From positions 1 to 64,000 of the forward strand of contig NZ_JAGMUJ010000130.1 of assembly GCF_019049255.1 (NCBI RefSeq): a DNA stretch of 64,000 nt, in the 5' to 3' direction. Below the pieces are notes generated by a model, which saw nothing but the letters and a program-made list of their open reading frames with translations, was not told the origin of the DNA and did no database searches. The position numbers and the translations under genes were made by a program. This document shows, in pieces, positions 61,244 to 64,000 of this stretch. The stretch's first letter is position 1. The number at the start of each line of letters is the position of its first letter. The DNA is from Streptomyces sp. AC558_RSS880. GTDB taxonomy: Bacteria; Actinomycetota; Actinomycetes; Streptomycetales; Streptomycetaceae.

Positions 61244-62073
61244 ATGTTCTCGCGCGGAAACCGCCGGCCCGCCTCCCCGGACCTGTCCGAGGCCTGGGAA
61301 CGTCTCGACGCGGACGACGTTCCCGGCACGCTGCGCCGACTGTGGCAGGCCGGCAGGGCCTCTCGATCAGGTCGCCCTCGTCGCCGGGCGGACCGCCCGG
61401 ACGGCCGGGTTCGACGACCTCCGTAAGGCGGCCGCGGCGCCGACCGCGCGCCCCGGACGGGCCCGCACGATGTCCCCGTAGGGGTACGGCGCCGGAACGG
61501 CCGGCCGGTACGCCTGGATCCAGGACGCCCACGGCCAGTGTCCGCTCGGCCTGCTGCGGCTGCGGTCGGTGCTCGCCGCCGGCGGCGTACGACCGCGCTC
61601 GGTGTCGCCGCTGCCGGACCGCGGAAGCAGGATCCCGGGCCTGGCCGACGCCGGGGTGCTGGACCTTCCGGCTGAGCCCTACGAGGCCGGCCGGCAGGAC
61701 ACCGTCGTCATCGCCCACGACCTCGGCGCGACCGCCGACGAGGAGGAGGGCCCGCGTACGGGAGCAGCTCCGGCACCGGGCGCCGGGACAGGTGCTGCAC
61801 GAACACGCCTGCTGCTGGACCGACCCGCCGGCCGCCACGGCCGACAGTGTCACGCTGCTCCACCAGTCGGCCGTGGCCCCGGGGGCCGCCGGCCTCCGGC
61901 GGGGCGCCGACGGAGGCGTGGAGCCCGGGGAGCCGGACGGGCGGCCGGAGGCGGAGATCGCCGCGGAGACCGTGGGCGCCGACCCGGCGCCGGACGAGGG
62001 CGACGGGCGGACGCCCGCGGATCCGGTCGTGACCGTGACACCCAACATGACCGCCCGGTCACCTTGTTGGTAG
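61244..62073 (+). pseudogene. Frameshifted tetratricopeptide-type hypothetical gene
   Basis: Pieces of one protein are spread over several frames. An N-terminal piece (PDLSEAWERLDADDVPGTLRRLW) breaks near 61357 and continues one frame over as PLDQVALVAGRTARTAGFDDLRKAA to a stop near 61480. Another frame then gives RYAWIQDAHGQCPLGLLRLRSVL...AGVLDLPAEPY...DTVVIAHDLGA, and near 61760 the frame shifts again to APGQVLHEHACCWTDPPAATADSVTLLHQ...EEGDGRTPADP-like sequence. Intact Streptomyces relatives, as I recall them, carry TPR-like repeats in the middle, and that part looks deleted here. The gene is dead. Confidence 0.6.
62048..62061. promoter_or_regulatory. Candidate TetR operator
   Basis: TGACC (62048-62052) and GGTCA (62057-62061) flank GCCC, 34 bp before the TetR gene's ATG. 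The position suits autoregulation. Confidence 0.45.
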
Positions 62074-62095
62074 GGTCCCACCGGGAGGAGGCACC

Positions 62096-62737
62096 ATGGT
62101 CGAGAGGGCGGCCCCGCAGAGCCCGCGGGCGGACATGGTCCGCAACCGGCACCTGCTGCTCACGGCGGCGACGGAGGCGTTCGCCGAGGGCGGAGTGGAC
62201 GTGCCGATGGGCGAGATCGCCCAGCGCGCCGGTGTCGCCAAGGGCACGGTGTTCCGGCACTTCCCGTCGAAGGACGAACTGCTCGCGGCGATCGCGCTCC
62301 GGCTGCTCGGCCGGCTCGTCGGCACGGCGGAGCGCCTGCTGGAGGCCGACGACGCGGGTGAGGCGCTGCGGGAGTTCATGACGGCCGGCGTGCAGGCACT
62401 CGCCGCCGACCGCGCCTTCCGCGAGGTGATCGGGCGGCCGTCGTCGCAGCGTCCCGAGGTGCGCGACGAGATCGCCCGCCTCGGCGGCGTCGTCGAGGCC
62501 CTCACCACTCGGGCACGCGAACAGGGCACCGTCCGTGACGACATCACGGGAACGGACATCGTGCTGCTGCTCGGCGGCATCCACCAGACGGCGGCGCCCG
62601 TGCTGGATCAGCAGCCGCAGGCCTGGCGCCGCTATCTCGCACTCGCCTTCGACGGCCTGTTCACCGTCGACGCCCGCACACTGCCGCACCGGCCGCCCAC
62701 CGGCCCGCACCTCACCGACCCCCGTCAGTCCGCCTGA
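62096..62737 (+). CDS. TetR family transcription regulator
   Basis: A 213-residue repressor. The N-terminal helix-turn-helix is clear: RHLLLTAATEAFAEGGVDVPMGEIAQRAGVAKGTVFRHFPSKDELL. The C-terminal helices form the ligand pocket and dimer face. The ATG follows GGGAGGAGG closely. A palindrome in the promoter suggests self-repression. Its 3' end overlaps that of the convergent DUF998 gene by 13 bases. A target other than itself is not visible. Confidence 0.87.
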   Translation: MVERAAPQSPRADMVRNRHLLLTAATEAFAEGGVDVPMGEIAQRAGVAKGTVFRHFPSKDELLAAIALRLLGRLVGTAERLLEADDAGEALREFMTAGVQALAADRAFREVIGRPSSQRPEVRDEIARLGGVVEALTTRAREQGTVRDDITGTDIVLLLGGIHQTAAPVLDQQPQAWRRYLALAFDGLFTVDARTLPHRPPTGPHLTDPRQSA

Positions 62738-63333
62738 ACCGCGGGCCGCCCGTCGTCCCCGACATGACGGAGGCAGGAGATGACGACCACGAAGGGCCAC
62801 AGGGACTGAAGGGCCGTCACCACACGTTCCGCGACACCGGCCACGCCCTGGCGGTGCATCTCGACGAGGAACCACACGGCGCCGACGACCATCAAGGCGG
62901 TCGCCACGGCCGAGGCCGCCGGCCGCAGCGCCCATGGAGCGGCACCGTCACCGGTGGCCAGCAGTGGCCACAGGGCCAGCAGCGCGAATCCGACCGCGGC
63001 CACCGAACCGTGGCGCAGGGACCCCCCGCTGCTCGGCGCCGGCAGCAGCGCCACCACCAGCGCCGCCACTCCCCCGCCGGCCAGCGCCACGCGTCCGGCC
63101 GTCGCCGCCGCCCGCAGCCCCCAGGCGGTGAGCAGATGGCAGGCGCCCAGCGCCAGCAGCGCGGCGGTCATCACCCAGGACCCCGCGGCTCCGTAGGCCG
63201 CCAGGACGCTGATCGTCTGAGTGGCGGGGTCGTAGGCGGGCCCCTCCAGCGACGCCGCGATCGTCCAGCCCCCGATCAGCAGGACGGGCGCACACCCCGA
63301 GGAGAAGAGGACCCATCTGGGAACAAGCGGCAT
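62725..63333 (-). CDS. DUF998 membrane protein
   Basis: A 202-residue membrane protein of the DUF998 family, with six hydrophobic segments: VLFSSGCAPVLLIGGWTIAA at the start, TISVLAAYGAAGSWVMTAALLALG, ALAGGGVAALVVALLPAP, GFALLALWPLLA, VATALMVVGAVWFLVEM and LWPFVVVISCL. Function unknown. The start is uncertain: the ATG at 63333 gives the usual N-terminus, while an ATG at 63375 would add 14 residues. Neither has a strong ribosome site. Confidence 0.75.
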   Translation of the reverse strand: MPLVPRWVLFSSGCAPVLLIGGWTIAASLEGPAYDPATQTISVLAAYGAAGSWVMTAALLALGACHLLTAWGLRAAATAGRVALAGGGVAALVVALLPAPSSGGSLRHGSVAAVGFALLALWPLLATGDGAAPWALRPAASAVATALMVVGAVWFLVEMHRQGVAGVAERVVTALQSLWPFVVVISCLRHVGDDGRPAVQAD

Positions 63334-63447
63334 CGAAACACCATAAGGCGCACCTAACCGTCCCTCGGCGGACATTCAGGAGGTGAGGCGCGCCCGGCCG
63401 GCGCGTAAGGTGAGTGCCGTCGATCCGGATCACGCGGAGGGATCACC

Positions 63448-64000
63448 ATGGGCACGGTCACCACCCCCGACGGCACGACCATCTTCTACAAGGACTGGGG
63501 TCCGCGCGACGGACAGCCGATCGTCTTCCACCACGGCTGGCCGCTCAGCGCCGACGACTGGGACAACCAGATGCTGTTCTTCCTGTCCCGGGGCTACCGC
63601 GTGATCGCTCACGACCGGCGTGGTCACGGCCGCTCCAGTCAGACCTCGACCGGCCACGAGATGGACACCTACGCCGCGGACGTGGCGGTGCTGACCGGCG
63701 CCCTCGATCTCCGGGGGGCCGTACACATCGGGCACTCGACCGGCGGCGGAGAGGTCGCGCGGTACGTCGCGCGGGCCGAGCCGGGCCGGGTCGCCAAGGC
63801 GGTGCTGGTGGGCGCGGTACCCCCGGTCATGGTCAAGTCCGAGAGCAATCCCGGCGGTCTGCCGATCGACGTCTTCGACGGGTTCCGCGCGGCCCTGGCC
63901 GCCAACCGCGCGCAGTTCTACATCGACGTGCCGTCGGGTCCGTTCTACGGATTCAACCGGCCCGGCGCGGAGGTCTCCCAGGGCCTGATCGACAACTGGT
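63448..64000 (+). CDS. Alpha/beta hydrolase, chloroperoxidase-like (partial)
   Basis: The first 184 residues of a cofactor-free haloperoxidase/esterase-type hydrolase, cut by the window end. It starts [19 protein letters not shown], has the oxyanion-hole motif [26 protein letters not shown], and the nucleophile elbow GHSTGGGE (Ser in G-H-S-T-G). The acid and His of the triad lie beyond the window. The ATG at 63448 has a CGGAGGG site. Members hydrolyse esters or perform perhydrolysis. Confidence 0.87.
   Translation, partial: MGTVTTPDGTTIFYKDWGPRDGQPIVFHHGWPLSADDWDNQMLFFLSRGYRVIAHDRRGHGRSSQTSTGHEMDTYAADVAVLTGALDLRGAVHIGHSTGGGEVARYVARAEPGRVAKAVLVGAVPPVMVKSESNPGGLPIDVFDGFRAALAANRAQFYIDVPSGPFYGFNRPGAEVSQGLIDNW

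Overview
The window looks like chromosomal DNA of a Streptomyces (or a very close actinomycete). The sequence is very GC-rich with strong G/C bias in third codon positions, GTG starts are common, and the gene families are typical of the genus: SpoIIE-type phosphatases, MmyB-type XRE regulators, GlxA-type AraC regulators and secreted hydrolases with ricin-B lectin tails. There are no rRNA genes, convincing tRNAs, CRISPR arrays or intact insertion sequences. About 50 genes or remnants are supported, and the window ends inside an alpha/beta hydrolase gene.

Layout. 1-1.4 kb: transposase debris and a small, relatively AT-rich two-helix membrane protein. 1.5-5 kb: an SDR gene divergent from its probable MmyB-type regulator, then DUF899 and DHFR-like genes closed by a strong hairpin. 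5-17.5 kb: secreted carbohydrate enzymes on the minus strand (GH43, a sugar dehydrogenase/ThuA/3-keto-hydrolase pair sharing a near-identical lectin domain, and a GH5 enzyme), with a DUF2235 hydrolase, two GNAT-like proteins and a small membrane-protein operon between them. 17.6-24.6 kb: sugar O-acetyltransferase, a PAS-GAF-PP2C phosphatase, a DUF2087 regulator, two peptidoglycan hydrolases without signal peptides and a proline-rich anchored protein. 24.7-31.1 kb: tandem DUF4139 genes, a ProP-like symporter and a lipoprotein. 31.6-34.1 kb: an AurF-like di-iron oxygenase with a ferredoxin/FAD reductase. 34.2-44.1 kb: regulators paired with oxidoreductases (GlxA/MDR, MerR/Old Yellow Enzyme), a TerC/DUF475 protein, an MFS exporter facing a siderophore-binding-protein remnant, a lone ABC ATPase and a TIGR01777 protein.

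The most notable locus is a 12.4 kb minus-strand operon at 44.2-56.6 kb: DUF4132 protein, a 1680-residue unknown protein, a MoxR-type AAA+ ATPase, a DUF5682-VWA fusion, and a SWIM zinc-finger protein. Three of the four junctions are ATGA stop/start overlaps and the fourth is a 5-base gap, so the proteins are probably made in step. The content matches the uncharacterised Escherichia coli yehI/L/M/P/Q group, but here the DUF5682 and VWA parts form one polypeptide. This is the best candidate for an undescribed system: an ATP-driven MoxR/VWA machine of unknown client.

56.9-64 kb: a small charged protein, a DUF4396 membrane protein behind a near-perfect CsoR-type copper box, a second SpoIIE-type phosphatase, a WD40 remnant, an aldo/keto reductase divergent from a second MmyB-type regulator (a parallel of the arrangement at 1.5-3.3 kb), a frameshifted pseudogene, a TetR regulator, a DUF998 membrane protein and the partial hydrolase.

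All family assignments come from reading motifs and domain order. No database search was run.
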